Shown in pieces: positions 13,610 through 23,837 of a DNA stretch of 64,000 nucleotides. Made by a program: the position numbers and the translations under genes. Each line of letters starts with the position of its first letter. Positions within the stretch are counted from its first letter, which is position 1. The stretch is from Brevipalpus yothersi (taxonomy: Eukaryota; Arthropoda; Arachnida; Trombidiformes; Tenuipalpidae). The notes below the pieces were generated by a model. That model was not told the DNA's origin. It was given only the letters and a program-made list of their open reading frames with translations, and did not search any database. The DNA lies in NCBI GenBank assembly GCA_003956705.1, contig QZCP01000220.1, forward strand, positions 22,993 through 86,992. The letters are read 5' to 3'.

Positions 13610-14733
13610 CTACTGATTAGATAGCTTACTGTAGGTACGTAGAGGCTTAGCGGTTATGTATACTGGCTGGACAAGAGTACGTCGAATATTTTCAATGGCT
13701 TTCGGTGCTGGCGGAGGAGGTGGAGTTGAAGTATCAATGTTATGATTAGTTTTCAGGAAACGCTCGAAACATGTGAGAAGCTTGGAATGAATTTGATTTT
13801 GTTTCTCCAATGCTGATATAAGACGTTCAGCAAGCTCATTATTGATTCCAATTGCGTGTCCATCTCGCATTGATCCACTTGGATCATGATCCGATGTGGT
13901 TGGCAATGATGAATTCATCTTTTTTCGTGCCTCTCTACGAATACTGGGACTTTTCTCAATTGTCGTCGAAGATGATGATTCTCCCGTAAGCCTATCATGA
14001 GATGAGAGCAAATAGTCGTGATCAATGTTAAGAGAATCATCATTGGGATGATTTGAAATTAAAATTTCCTCCTGAACACCATCAAGCTCGGGTATAGCAT
14101 CACTTCGAGATGCTTTATAGTCACCAATTAAGGCCAAGTATGGTGAACGAATTTTGGCACGCTCTAAACGACCATCTTTAGCATTATAATATCTATTGTA
14201 CATTGTGCAAATATTATCCCAACGTCGTCTAGCTTTATTGGTGCTCACAGCTCCTGTCCAGCCACATTTTTTAATCAAAAGTTCCCATGCTTGTGATACT
14301 TGGCGAGAATTACGACAAGAGCTGAATGTCCGGTGCATCTCGATCCTAGTTCGTACTAATTTCATGCTTGCCTCCGTGTCAACTGTTGTGAGTGGAAGAG
14401 AAAATAAAGTCCATTAACATTTAATACCAAAGAAAAAAATTTTTTCCCATCACTAAAAGTGCTAATTATCAATATTTATAATGACATCAGTATAAACAAC
14501 TGTCTAGTTAATCATCAGCCTAACTAACAAGAAAAACGTTTACATAAAACAAAAAAAAATCCAATAATGATATGAAAAATATACACACACAGCCACCAGT
14601 GAGTGTGATTATAACAATATCATTTTTCTTATCATCTAGATTAAATCATCAACTTACATCGATAAGTTAAATTGAGCGAAGGTCGACCCGAAGTTGATGA
14701 GGTCTCCTCGACAATCTCCACAACTTCATCCAT
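13610..14733 (-). CDS. Myb/SANT-like DNA-binding domain protein
   Basis: Two exons, 14733-14658 and 14382-13610, joined inside an Arg codon (CGA-T | acceptor CAACAG), give 282 residues. The N-terminal third (about 20-100) has the spacing of a Myb/SANT-like trihelix: an Arg-rich helix with the Leu/Met series, then AWELLIKKCGWTG, then KARRRWDNICTMYNRYY. Domains of this type bind DNA in uncharacterised arthropod factors and in transposase-derived proteins. The middle is Ser/Asp-rich and disordered. A C-terminal helix (NNELAERLISALEKQNQIHS) probably dimerises, followed by a six-proline run. The start is the ATG at 14733 (MDEVVEIVEE); longer upstream reading is only GA-repeat. I do not recognise a named orthologue; the role as a transcription regulator is inference. 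Confidence 0.8.
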
Positions 14734-15465
14734 TGTATATCCTTCTCTCCTTCTTCTCTTACTTTCTCTCTCTCTCTCTCTCTTTATACCAGGATTACTA
14801 ATACTCGTATACTCACACACGCTTACACTCTCACAAGCGTGATAAGGTGGTACACAGCATATAATAGTGATCCAAAATAATTGAGCAACGTGATGATTAA
14901 AATTAATTATGGTAAAAAATAATCGCCACAATTCACGGGTGACAGGAAGTAGAACTTTCAATTCAGAACGGATAAAAAAAATATTATATTCGACTCAAGT
15001 CAAACTAGTTAGCAACATCAAGACTGCCATTTTTGATCACTATTTAGGCCGCAAACATTTTTGGAACCCATTTTTTGGACTAATGCCATCTGTTGGTAAC
15101 AAAAATATGATCAACCTTCTCGAAGAAACTTTAATTCGATTAACAGTTGAGAAAATTCTCGTTAATTAATTGAAGAAGAAGTAATTGAGGTTATGCAAAA
15201 TTTTCTCTTGGAATAGAAGCCAGAAAAGTTACATATTGGTGTAGGAAACATAATTGTAAATAATTGTAAATGAGCTCGAATTTTATCGATGCACATAGAG
15301 TGTAGTGTGTGAGTGTAAGTTGATAACTTGTGTGATGAAATAGTAAGTAAACTAGTTTATTTGGGGAATGTTCTGAATTGATTGGATAAATTCGATTGTT
15401 CATGTGGTTGATATACTTTTTTTTGGGATGTAAGATATTGGTGGTTAATTTTATAGAATCCTTTC
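14734..15465. other. Spacer between Myb/SANT-like gene and 5S rRNA gene
   Basis: Presumed promoter side of the Myb/SANT-like gene (-). It holds a short CT tract at about 14764-14783 and the motif atgccatctgttgg at 15083-15096, similar to GGCGC/GATGGC-type insulator motifs. No coding exon is supported. Confidence 0.4.
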
Positions 15466-15583
15466 GATTGCGACCATACCACGTTGAAAACTCCAGATCC
15501 CGTCCGATCTCTGAAGATAAGCAACGTTGGGCCGGGTTAGTACTTGGGAGGGAGACCACTTGGGAACCCCCGGTGTTGCAATC
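15466..15583 (+). rRNA. 5S ribosomal RNA gene
   Basis: 118 nt. The terminal helix is perfectly complementary: GATTGC at 15466-15471 pairs with GCAATC at 15578-15583. Conserved 5S segments are present in order: CGACCATACCACGTTGAAAA, AGATCCCGTCCGATCT, AAGCAACGTTGGGC, GGTTAGTACTTGG and GAGACCACTTGGGAA. The internal pol III promoter (A box, intermediate element, C box) lies in this body. A TTTT terminator starts about 3 nt after the end (15587). Some positions differ from common arthropod 5S (GAAGATAAGC for GAAGTTAAGC, GGGAGGGAGACC for GGATGGGAGACC). It is therefore either a variant copy or lightly diverged. It stands alone, not in a tandem array, between protein genes. Confidence 0.93.
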
Positions 15584-16082
15584 ACTTTTCTTCATATTCT
15601 TTTTGAGTTTGTTTTATTTTTCTCTTTTTGCTGGTGTATTCGAATTTTGATTATGATATTGGCTGAGAAAATTGGTAATTTGTGCTTCTTCTGATGATGT
15701 GTTCATGTTAGAATGTTTGAAATTTATCGCCATTCGAAAGCTTACGCCACGAAAAGAGGTCATGTTATTGATGAAGTATTCGATTTCGAGAAGGAATAGT
15801 AGAGAGAAGTCAAGATGAAAAGAGAAAATTGAAAGATTTTTATTTACGGAAATTAATATGTATATATATAATAGGGAATCAGTTGAGTTTGCTTGAGAGC
15901 ATAGAAAATGGTACAAATTGATGAATGTTCTATGGACTGAAAGAGGAGAGATATAGAATAGAGAAAAAGAAATATACTGGTTTAGAAAACTAGAAAAGAG
16001 CCAAAAAATCTTTTCTCACTGAGAATAATATATGATGGCCCTTCAAATTATCACTGAAAAATCATTATCACAAATAAGTAAA
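15584..16082. other. Spacer between 5S rRNA and Mio gene
   Basis: AT-rich, with short GA-rich stretches; includes the 3' flank of the Mio gene (-). No exon is supported. Confidence 0.4.
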
Positions 16083-17720
16083 TTAATTATTGTCAAGTAA
16101 TATACATCGACAGGAACAACCGCTAACCGGGCACTCAGAATTTTCACTGAACCAATCAAGTATATGTTTAGCGTGCCCACCATGTCGACATGTTTGACAC
16201 CAGGAGAACCATGTACTCAATGGACTCATCTTTTTCTTGGGTGTTCCATCGTCATCTGCTACTCTAGAACCGGGTGCTGAGGAATTGTTAGTATTAAAAT
16301 TGGTCTCATCTTTTCTCCATGTTGAACCAACTGGAGTACCAAATTGAGCTAAACAAATACAACAGCGAGGCAATGGTTTTCGACAATTTGGACAACTTTG
16401 GATACGAACATCCTGGGGAGTTGATATACTTATTTTACGATTAGGGTGTAGATCTAAGTTGGATTGCTTGATGGTACGATCAAAGGATGAAGTTCGATGA
16501 GCTGGTGATATACTTTTACCACAAAAATTACAGGTAACAAACAGTTGAGGCTCAGGAGTTTCACGATATTTGACCTTCTCATACCATGAATTATCGAATA
16601 AAGCTCGTTTTTGCCACAACCTCCAACAGTCCAAAATATTACGATAATTTTCTACCCAAAGAAGGGCTCGTGGATCTTTGCACAATGGATCAGGGAGCGC
16701 ATGGAGAATCACAAAGCTAACCGATTGTATGTCACTGGTTGCCTCAACATAGCGTTGCAGTAGATCGAGACCTTCGTTTGATACACCAGTCAAAAGTAGA
16801 CCATCAATACTTCCATTTTCAATTAATGAAGAGGTTGATGAATCAATAAACTCTTTAAGTTCTTTGTCCGGCAGATATGCACAGGCAAATGCAACTCGAT
16901 CGGCAAGTTCCAAGCTCTTATCTTTGAGAATTTCTTCATATTGTTCCGGATCTGAGGCTAAAAAGGTGAAAATTGCTCTCAAATATGGTTTCTTCATATC
17001 GTATCGTAAGCTGGTGCAAACTTCTCTCCACAAAGAATTACGTTCACCGGTATAGCCTGATAGAGCCATGGCTATTGAACTTAAATTAGGATCTCCACCA
17101 GCATCCAAGCTAGCATTTGCTCCTTCCTTTAAACACTTGATGGCTTTTCTCATTCTCAAATTGAATAAAGCGATAGCAGCAGCTCGAATAAATTCGTTTC
17201 GTGACAAAAGAGTGGCAATGAGAGCATCCAAATTACTTCCCCATCCACACAAATCGAGACATGATCGCCTCTCTTCACTGATGTACATTGGCACTTTAAC
17301 ACTGATTGATAAATCCATCCATTTGGCATAGTTTATATCACTCTTTCGCGATATGATTGTATCATCAGAATTGTTCAAATTATTTGAGCCAAAAAGAATT
17401 CCATTGATACCGACTAGTTTGTTGAGCTGCCAATTTTCACCGTGTTCAAGTGCATTCTCTTCGGAATACTTTTTAGCTGCACTAATCCAATTCCAAAGGC
17501 TTCGCAATTTCGGATCATCTGGTACACAATTGAGATCAAGACCATAATTTTGTTTAGCTCGCTCACGCATCTTAACGGACACATCTTCAATCGATTTGTA
17601 ATAATTGTCTCGTGAATCTAAGCATTGAAAAAATTTGACACCATTAGTCCATATGATCTCAGATGATGGTGACCAATTGAGGGTAACTTTAGGCTCTCCT
17701 TTATCGGTTAAATGATTCAT
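16083..17720 (-). CDS. mio: Mio/MIOS, GATOR2 subunit, lacking the N-terminal propeller
   Basis: 545 residues in a single exon. Mio is a subunit of GATOR2, which relieves GATOR1 inhibition of TORC1 at the lysosome in response to amino acids. It is similar to animal MIOS from the end of the propeller (NWSPSSEIIW) to the C-terminus. An alpha-solenoid follows (RAAAIALFNLRMRKAI, AMALSGYTGERNSLWREVC, DRVAFACAYLPD), then LWVENYRNILDCWRLWQKRA. The zinc-binding C-terminus has paired cysteines (CNFCGKSIS, CPNCRKPLPRCCICL, CQTCRHGGHAKH, CPVSGCSCRC). Family members are near 870 residues; here about 350 residues of beta-propeller are absent. The ATG follows an acceptor-like CACCATTATCATCAG by one base, so upstream exons may exist. 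None was found between here and legumain or beyond it to 22 kb. Confidence 0.88.
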   Translation of the reverse strand: MNHLTDKGEPKVTLNWSPSSEIIWTNGVKFFQCLDSRDNYYKSIEDVSVKMRERAKQNYGLDLNCVPDDPKLRSLWNWISAAKKYSEENALEHGENWQLNKLVGINGILFGSNNLNNSDDTIISRKSDINYAKWMDLSISVKVPMYISEERRSCLDLCGWGSNLDALIATLLSRNEFIRAAAIALFNLRMRKAIKCLKEGANASLDAGGDPNLSSIAMALSGYTGERNSLWREVCTSLRYDMKKPYLRAIFTFLASDPEQYEEILKDKSLELADRVAFACAYLPDKELKEFIDSSTSSLIENGSIDGLLLTGVSNEGLDLLQRYVEATSDIQSVSFVILHALPDPLCKDPRALLWVENYRNILDCWRLWQKRALFDNSWYEKVKYRETPEPQLFVTCNFCGKSISPAHRTSSFDRTIKQSNLDLHPNRKISISTPQDVRIQSCPNCRKPLPRCCICLAQFGTPVGSTWRKDETNFNTNNSSAPGSRVADDDGTPKKKMSPLSTWFSWCQTCRHGGHAKHILDWFSENSECPVSGCSCRCILLDNN

Positions 17721-18532
17721 ACTGATGATAATGGTGATTGCGGATGGAAAACAAATGATGGCAATTCAATAGTGTATTTGAATCGCATTTTTCAACTCAA
17801 TAACAAATATCACAAGTACAACTATCATAACTCGTGAACATGATGCTGCCAACATCAAATGTTCTCATCATATCACCATTAATTGATCCACAAAATTAAT
17901 GTCCACTCGTCTACACACACATATATAGCATTGATGGCTCAAAGTTTTTCAAATTAAATTTAACTCAAACAATGTTTACACAATTAAACTTGATTAATGT
18001 CAACACTGTTTCGCGCCCTCTGATGCTACCATCATGAACTGGCTCGAATTGGAAATTCTGGAATGAATATTCTTTTGATCTGAACTTCTGAAATTCTATG
18101 GATATTATAACCATGTTGGGCTGTTTTCTAGAAATATAAGATCTGATCTTGAAGGGTGCAATTGTATTAATTTCTTGAAGGGTCAAGTTTATCACCTAAT
18201 TGTTTCGGTCTGAAACTTTTCACTGAACGAAGCTGGACAAAATCTGATGAAAAAATTAGCTTGGAGAAGTTTCTTTAAATCATTAACTCGATTGATAAAT
18301 TTGACTCGAGACTAGTTTGACTAGAGTTCATACACATTGTTGATTATTAAAATTGGTGGAAAATGTATTCGAATGGTTTTTTAATTCAATTTTTCTTCGA
18401 TCGTCAGATACATGTATCATAGAAAATTATCGATTATTATTAGATCATTTGGCTGGGCCTGTATTATGAATAAATGTTAATCTCTGTGATCAACACAGAG
18501 AATCAAGAGTTGAGGACAACATGTGAATAATT
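17721..18532. other. Spacer between Mio and legumain genes
   Basis: No propeller-like exon for Mio could be found on the minus strand. An open stretch at 17965-18195 (-) shows no WD-repeat pattern. An 8-bp inverted repeat with a 5-nt loop (18481-18501, TCTCTGTG / CACAGAGA) lies about 30 nt past the legumain stop, in its presumed 3'UTR. Confidence 0.4.
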
Positions 18533-19903
18533 TTAGATAATTTTTGTGAATGGATTGTTAGCGACACGTAATTGGCACACTTTTCTCAGGTCTTCCTTGA
18601 AATGATTGCATTGGCCACCGAAATTTTGTTTATCCATAGATTCGATAATATTCACAATTGGTGACAGAAATTGTAGAGCATATGTGTGTTGGGACAATTT
18701 GAAACAGTGTTTAGAGAACATCTTAATCGATTGCTCTACACACTTATGGTGTGAGATATCCGATTTTCGAGAAGACATCAGCTCTTCACTAAATTTACAA
18801 TGTCCTTGGGAACATAAGTCTCTAACGATCGTTTGGACTGTTCGATTCAAATATTCACGAGCTTGCATCATGGTTGTCAATTGCATTTGTAGCTCTTCTT
18901 TTTCCACTGGTGAAGATGTTTTGGCAATCTTACGACGAACAATCTCAAGAGGAACCTCTACACTAGATACTCCATCATCCAGACATTTTGTATACCTATT
19001 CGGCTTGGATGGTGGCACTTGGGATCCTTGAAATTGTGCAACAGGCAATTGGCTGACCCGTAAATCACCAAATTGGGTTGGATGACTATTTTTTGTCTCC
19101 TCTCTCACTCTTTGGAATTGTTGTTCCAATGTTTCATTTGCAAACGATCGACCAACATCAGAATCGAGTAGCCAATTGACACTGTACTCATCACCCAGAA
19201 ACGTTTGTCGATATTCATCCCAAAAGCATGCCCAACTGGATTCCGCTTGATTGGAAGCTGTTGTTGCATATACTGATATATCTTTCGGTAGAAGATCTTT
19301 AAACATTGATCCAGCTTCACATGCTTCCACATAGATGACCATTTTACCGTATTTGCCTTTTTTGTGCATCTTTTTGATGGCTGATATGAATTCACTGGCA
19401 TACAGTTCATCATTTGGAAAACAGAGCACTTTAGTGCCTCCATGATCGACAAAATAGATGAATACATGATCATTTGGTCCACTTTGTAGAACTCTCTTAT
19501 TCTTTTTGATCAAAGATTTGTCTCCAAGAATAACTTTGAGAAAAGTTTTCGCTTTCACATCTTTACCAGTATAGTGTTTCGGTACTCCCATGTACACATC
19601 AGTACCGTTAGGCTGATTCACTAAAATACCTCGAGTTGGATTGTCTGGTGAATTGGCAATATCATCGTACATCATGACGATAATATTTGACTCTGGAACA
19701 CCATGGGCAATCAAATCTTGATATGCATGACAAACATCGGCTTGATGACGATAATTCATGTAAGAGTTTGAGCCAGCCACCAGTACAGCCCATAGAGCTG
19801 GACTTTTTTCGGCTATCGGTTGCTGATTGACATCAGGTTGATCTGTTTCCAGAGAATTACCAATACGGCAGGCCAAAAGGATGATGAAGAACGTTTTCAA
19901 CAT
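18533..19903 (-). CDS. Legumain (asparaginyl endopeptidase, peptidase family C13)
   Basis: Intronless, 456 residues. A signal peptide (MLKTFFIILLACRIGNS) sends the zymogen to the lysosome or gut lumen; it would cleave after Asn and, at low pH, mature itself. Visible catalytic features are AGSNSYMNYRHQADVCHAYQ (Asn50, Arg52), His154 in YFVDHGG and the nucleophile Cys195 in VEACEAGSM, plus NPTRG and PNGTDVY loops. The C-terminal prodomain (from about 330) carries the family cysteines. Differences from usual legumains are HGG in place of HGS/HGA, a Cys at 161 (KVLCFP for ILVFP), SWACFWDEY for SYACYYDE, and NWLLDSD for NWMEDSD. These lie near the substrate groove, so specificity may differ. Ticks and mites use legumains in blood-meal or gut digestion; that role here is inference. 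Confidence 0.95.
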   Translation of the reverse strand: MLKTFFIILLACRIGNSLETDQPDVNQQPIAEKSPALWAVLVAGSNSYMNYRHQADVCHAYQDLIAHGVPESNIIVMMYDDIANSPDNPTRGILVNQPNGTDVYMGVPKHYTGKDVKAKTFLKVILGDKSLIKKNKRVLQSGPNDHVFIYFVDHGGTKVLCFPNDELYASEFISAIKKMHKKGKYGKMVIYVEACEAGSMFKDLLPKDISVYATTASNQAESSWACFWDEYRQTFLGDEYSVNWLLDSDVGRSFANETLEQQFQRVREETKNSHPTQFGDLRVSQLPVAQFQGSQVPPSKPNRYTKCLDDGVSSVEVPLEIVRRKIAKTSSPVEKEELQMQLTTMMQAREYLNRTVQTIVRDLCSQGHCKFSEELMSSRKSDISHHKCVEQSIKMFSKHCFKLSQHTYALQFLSPIVNIIESMDKQNFGGQCNHFKEDLRKVCQLRVANNPFTKII

Positions 19904-21894
19904 TGTTAAGTGAAGAATATCTGTTATCTAGTAGATTTTACTTTCAACACTTTTTGAGAAAATACTCTTCTATTTTCAAGAAGTAACCAATCTAGGTTGA
20001 AGTGTCACAAGAGAATGAAGAGACTTTCCTTCTTATCAATGATCACTTCTTGAAGTATACTCTGGGATGGTAACAATCAGTAGTGGTGGAGCAATCACTG
20101 TTGAGAGTATGAGATGTTCTCAATAAGAAGAAGCTGAAATACACTTCAATGGTTAAAAAATGAGTTGCTTCAGAGTTGTGTTAAACTGACAATAAGTCAA
20201 TCGGAAATAATTACCTCTTATGATTTCTTTTCTTTGCCAATCAAAATTCACCATCTAATTTAACATTCACACCCTGGAAATGTGTGTCTATTGGGACCGA
20301 TCTGACGTCAACCCAAACGATATGATCGTCTTCTTCTCCTTTAACTTGGTAATTTCCGTACTATGATTGCCGATTGTACTCAAATAAATCCACACCACAT
20401 ATGTGTTGCTGCTGGAATAGTTTTTCTATGTATGGATGTTTTTATGCTCTCAATTAGTGCTCAAAGAGATAATTATTTCCTCAAAATTGCTCATGAAACA
20501 CTCCCAATAATCTTTACTTTGTTTTTTAAGTGTAAATTGAGCAAATGATGATGTCTGCAGTCATTACCGAAACCATGAAAATTGTGAGATTTCATTTCTC
20601 GTTTATGTCTCGCGACTGATTTCATGGATCGAGCCTTGATGTCTCATCTGAACAAAAAAAGGGAGAGATATTCTCCATGAGCTTGTTTTCCTAGAACTTT
20701 CAATGATCTTTGAGAAACTCCTTCATGATCATTTCGAAAAGTTCAATAAACTTTGCAGTTCATATTGTTCACTCTCTTCTTTTTGATTCCAAATGAATCA
20801 CAATTGATGGATTCAATTTTCACCCGGAAAGCTTATCAATATCTTCATGACATCATCTGGAAGATCCAGGGAAAAGAGCTCAATCAGACTCAACAAAGCT
20901 TTCCATCATAATTTCCTTGTCAATTTTTTTCTTCCGTTTCCTTCTTATCAATTATTTGGAAACTTTTCTTGGAGCGATGACTCGGGATCTCTTATTTCGG
21001 TAGAGATTCAATTAGCAAAAACTTGTGCCAAGCAAAAGCAACAGTTGGGAATGTTTTGGCATTGGCTCTAAATACATGTGTCGAAGGGACATGTGTTGAT
21101 TAAAGAAGAGGTTTTGACAAATTCCAAGTTCATCGAGTTTCATCTATGAAACTTCTGCCAAATGAGCACATGGTTCATCGAGTTTGACATGATGCATTGG
21201 AATTTGAGAAAGTTTGATACTCATCTGGATATAGAATTTTTTCCTGATGATAATGGAATGTGTAAATAACATTATTATGTCCAGTGAATGCAATTTTTGC
21301 AGACTTTTGTGCCCAATAATTGTACTTAAAAGTTTCATTTTTTTCATACAACACACAATACGACTGGATACATGTGAATAATTCTGAATGGACTCACACT
21401 TTCATTCGGATAGCTCAGGAATGTCTGTTTATACATGGATAGATTGAATTACTGTTACTTCTTTTTTCTTTCCCATTTTTCTGGAGTGACCTACAGAAAG
21501 ACCACACTAAACGTTTTTTTTCAAAATAAATAAAATCAGACGCATCATTGCCAAAAGTGGTAACAACAACTCGAATGCGAAGCGGAATCAATGTCGAGCA
21601 CATTGTAAGGACATGTAAATCAAAATAGATGCATCCATGTGAGCTTGGTGACAAATTTCCGACGTCTTTTCAGATGGCTCGAAAAAGACTTGTGGCTTCA
21701 CGTATTCACGTAGTGAAAGGATGTTGAATTTTTGTATTGATATATTCTGTTTTTTTTTCACCATCTACATCAACCTCTTTCTCTTGGTTTCACTTTCAAA
21801 GGAAGAAGGTTTTGAGTCGAGCTGAGCTCATTGTCACTTTTTTCTATTCTACTTTTGAGGTAGATTAGAACAAACAATAAACATTTGATTCGGA

Positions 21895-21965
<71 letters not shown>

Positions 21966-22102
21966 GTTTTTGCCAATAGGATAAGCAAACGTGATGTATG
22001 TATGTGTTTGATCAAAGTTTTTTTTTGACGATTCGAATAGGCTAAAAAATTGTTTTATCTCAAATGTAAGCCCAGAAAAGCTGGTCACTGTCTCAGGTGA
22101 AC
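19904..22102. other. Intergenic; long CT tract
   Basis: Upstream of legumain (-) and of the peptide-precursor gene (+). It contains a 65-nt CT tract (21898-21962). Short open frames (for example 20363-20548 +, with hydrophobic stretches) show no family signature and no convincing splice context, so no gene is called. Confidence 0.4.
21898..21962. repeat. (CT)n microsatellite, about 65 nt
   Basis: Pure CT dinucleotide run, about 140 nt upstream of the peptide-precursor start codon. Confidence 0.95.
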
Positions 22103-22895
22103 ATGGATCTCAAAAGCTATTATGGTATTCTCTGGCTACTCATATTCTTTTATTTTCAATGTGCTTCCAGTTTGTTTCTAACATCTTGGGTAAGATTATT
22201 GGAAACTTTTAAATTATCATGATGAGATTCAAAATTGAATTTTACTTTTGTTTCGTTTTAGAAAACCACACAGCTATGCATCAACTCTGATCAGCCTACT
22301 ATTAAGGTGAGAGCGCATTTCTCATCTTCGAATTCCAATATTTGGTTAATGTGGGCAAAAACTTTCCTTCATCGTGAATTTCCATCACTATTTTGCAGAA
22401 TGAGATATTTTTTCCTTCTCGTTCTTCTTCTTGGTGTACTAATTTCTTTGTTAATTTTTTTCCACAGAGTATGTGTGTGATGTGCAATGCTCGACAGTTT
22501 GCCAATACAGTGAGTATTCAGATAGGATTTATTCTCAACAAACTGAGTTTCAGTTAAAAATTTTCTCGTTAACAGTTAAAAGTAAAAAAATGGTGAGCTC
22601 ATACTGTTTTTTTCTCTTTCTAGGCCAAGGAATGTACTGGAGCGGTAAGATTTTTGAGCAAAAAATTTTAGATTTCTCAATCAAAGTGATTTTCTCATAT
22701 CAAGGAAAAAATTCCAGATGTCACAACACAAGATCAAGCATTTTGCCTAATCAGCTCGTGTCTTCAGGTAGAGTATTCTAAATGACTTATGGTGATAACC
22801 AATCCTCTATCTTGTTCCTAAATTTTCCACAGCAAGTACCTAAACAAGGAATAAGCAAGTTCTTCGGACGGAAAAGGCGTTCTTTGTTCATCTGA
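22103..22895 (+). CDS. Secreted six-cysteine peptide precursor built from micro-exons (putative neuropeptide/hormone)
   Basis: Six exons: 22103-22189, 22262-22306, 22468-22509, 22624-22644, 22705-22767 and 22833-22895. All junctions are phase 0 with GT/AG borders, giving 106 residues. Exon 1 encodes a signal peptide (YYGILWLLIFFYFQCASS). The remainder has six cysteines with spacing C-x11-C-x2-C-x11-C-x16-C-x4-C, which suggests three disulfides. The C-terminus is GISKFFGRKRRSLFI, in which Gly followed by RKRR is a classic amidation plus prohormone-convertase signal. The amidated end would be KFF-amide with a five-residue tail removed. The cysteine spacing fits neither eclosion hormone, ITP/CHH, insulin nor trissin, and I do not recognise a family. 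An acceptor-like TGTCTCAG lies just before the ATG. AATAAA at 23062 fits the 3' end. Function as a peptide hormone or defence peptide is inference. Confidence 0.7.
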
Positions 22896-23837
22896 AAGGG
22901 ATGAAGATTACTCTCAAAAGAAATGTTAAAGATCACAATCCAAGAAAAAGTGCAAGATCTTGCATCATTACTTTCCTCTTCTCTTCTCTCTCAAAAATTT
23001 CCTCTCGCTCTATTATCAGCCAGGAAAGGATTCTTCCAATACAAAAATCAAGAAATTCTACAATAAAAATAATCACGAAATAAGCCACACATTAACATAT
23101 TTATTTGGGTGCCCTTTATTATAAATGAAATTATTCCACAAATTTTTCCCATTTTGCAATGGCATGTAACTCTTTTAATTGAATTCAAAAAAAATATATT
23201 TTTCTTATTCAATCGCATAAACTTTCAATCTTTTGAAAATACTGAACACCATTTTCTATCCTCATCGTCCCGAACTCTGCAACGATCTAATAATAATCAG
23301 TCCTCCTAGCTACATATGGACACCATGTAAATAGTGCCCTTAATGCCCAACACACCCTAGAATGGTTTTGTATGCCATCTTATCCTCTCCAAAAATTTGG
23401 AGAAGAGTTTACAAAATTCTCTCTATCCAACAATTTTTTCCAAAATCCTCAAAAATACTAGAAATTCTCGAAAATTGAGTTAATAAAGACGGTTAAAAAG
23501 TTTACCGCCAAAAGGTTCAAAAATAGTGTTCCTGCTTCAGCTTTCTACAAGGACATACATGTACTCTCATGGCAACGCGGCTGTCTTGTTACTTGTAATG
23601 ATTAATCTTTCAGCAACATTCTACCTTCTCAGGTACACATACCATCAACATTTCGATTGTAATTAATGTTATGATTATTATTGTTGTTATAATTTGACAT
23701 ATCGGTCTGTCGAAAATAGATAGGTGAGAGATTGGTGTGAGTGTTGTTGGAATTGAAACAATCACTTTCGCTTAGTTTGTGTGTAGAATAAATTTTCGGC
23801 TTCAGTTAACTTTGAGAGCTTTTTGCTAATCATCAGA
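22896..23837. other. Spacer, peptide-precursor 3'UTR and CYB5R 5' region
   Basis: It begins with the 3'UTR of the peptide-precursor gene, with AATAAA at 23062-23067. The rest is AT-rich and leads to the cytochrome b5 reductase start; it includes the phrase agtttaccgcca near 23503, which recurs near 56516. Confidence 0.4.

Noticed and set aside
15191..15595. Open frame antisense across the 5S rRNA gene
   Set aside because: The sequence is explained by the 5S gene, and the frame has no protein features.
20363..20548. 61-codon frame with hydrophobic stretches
   Set aside because: Hydrophobicity alone in AT-rich DNA is weak evidence; no signal, partner exon or family.
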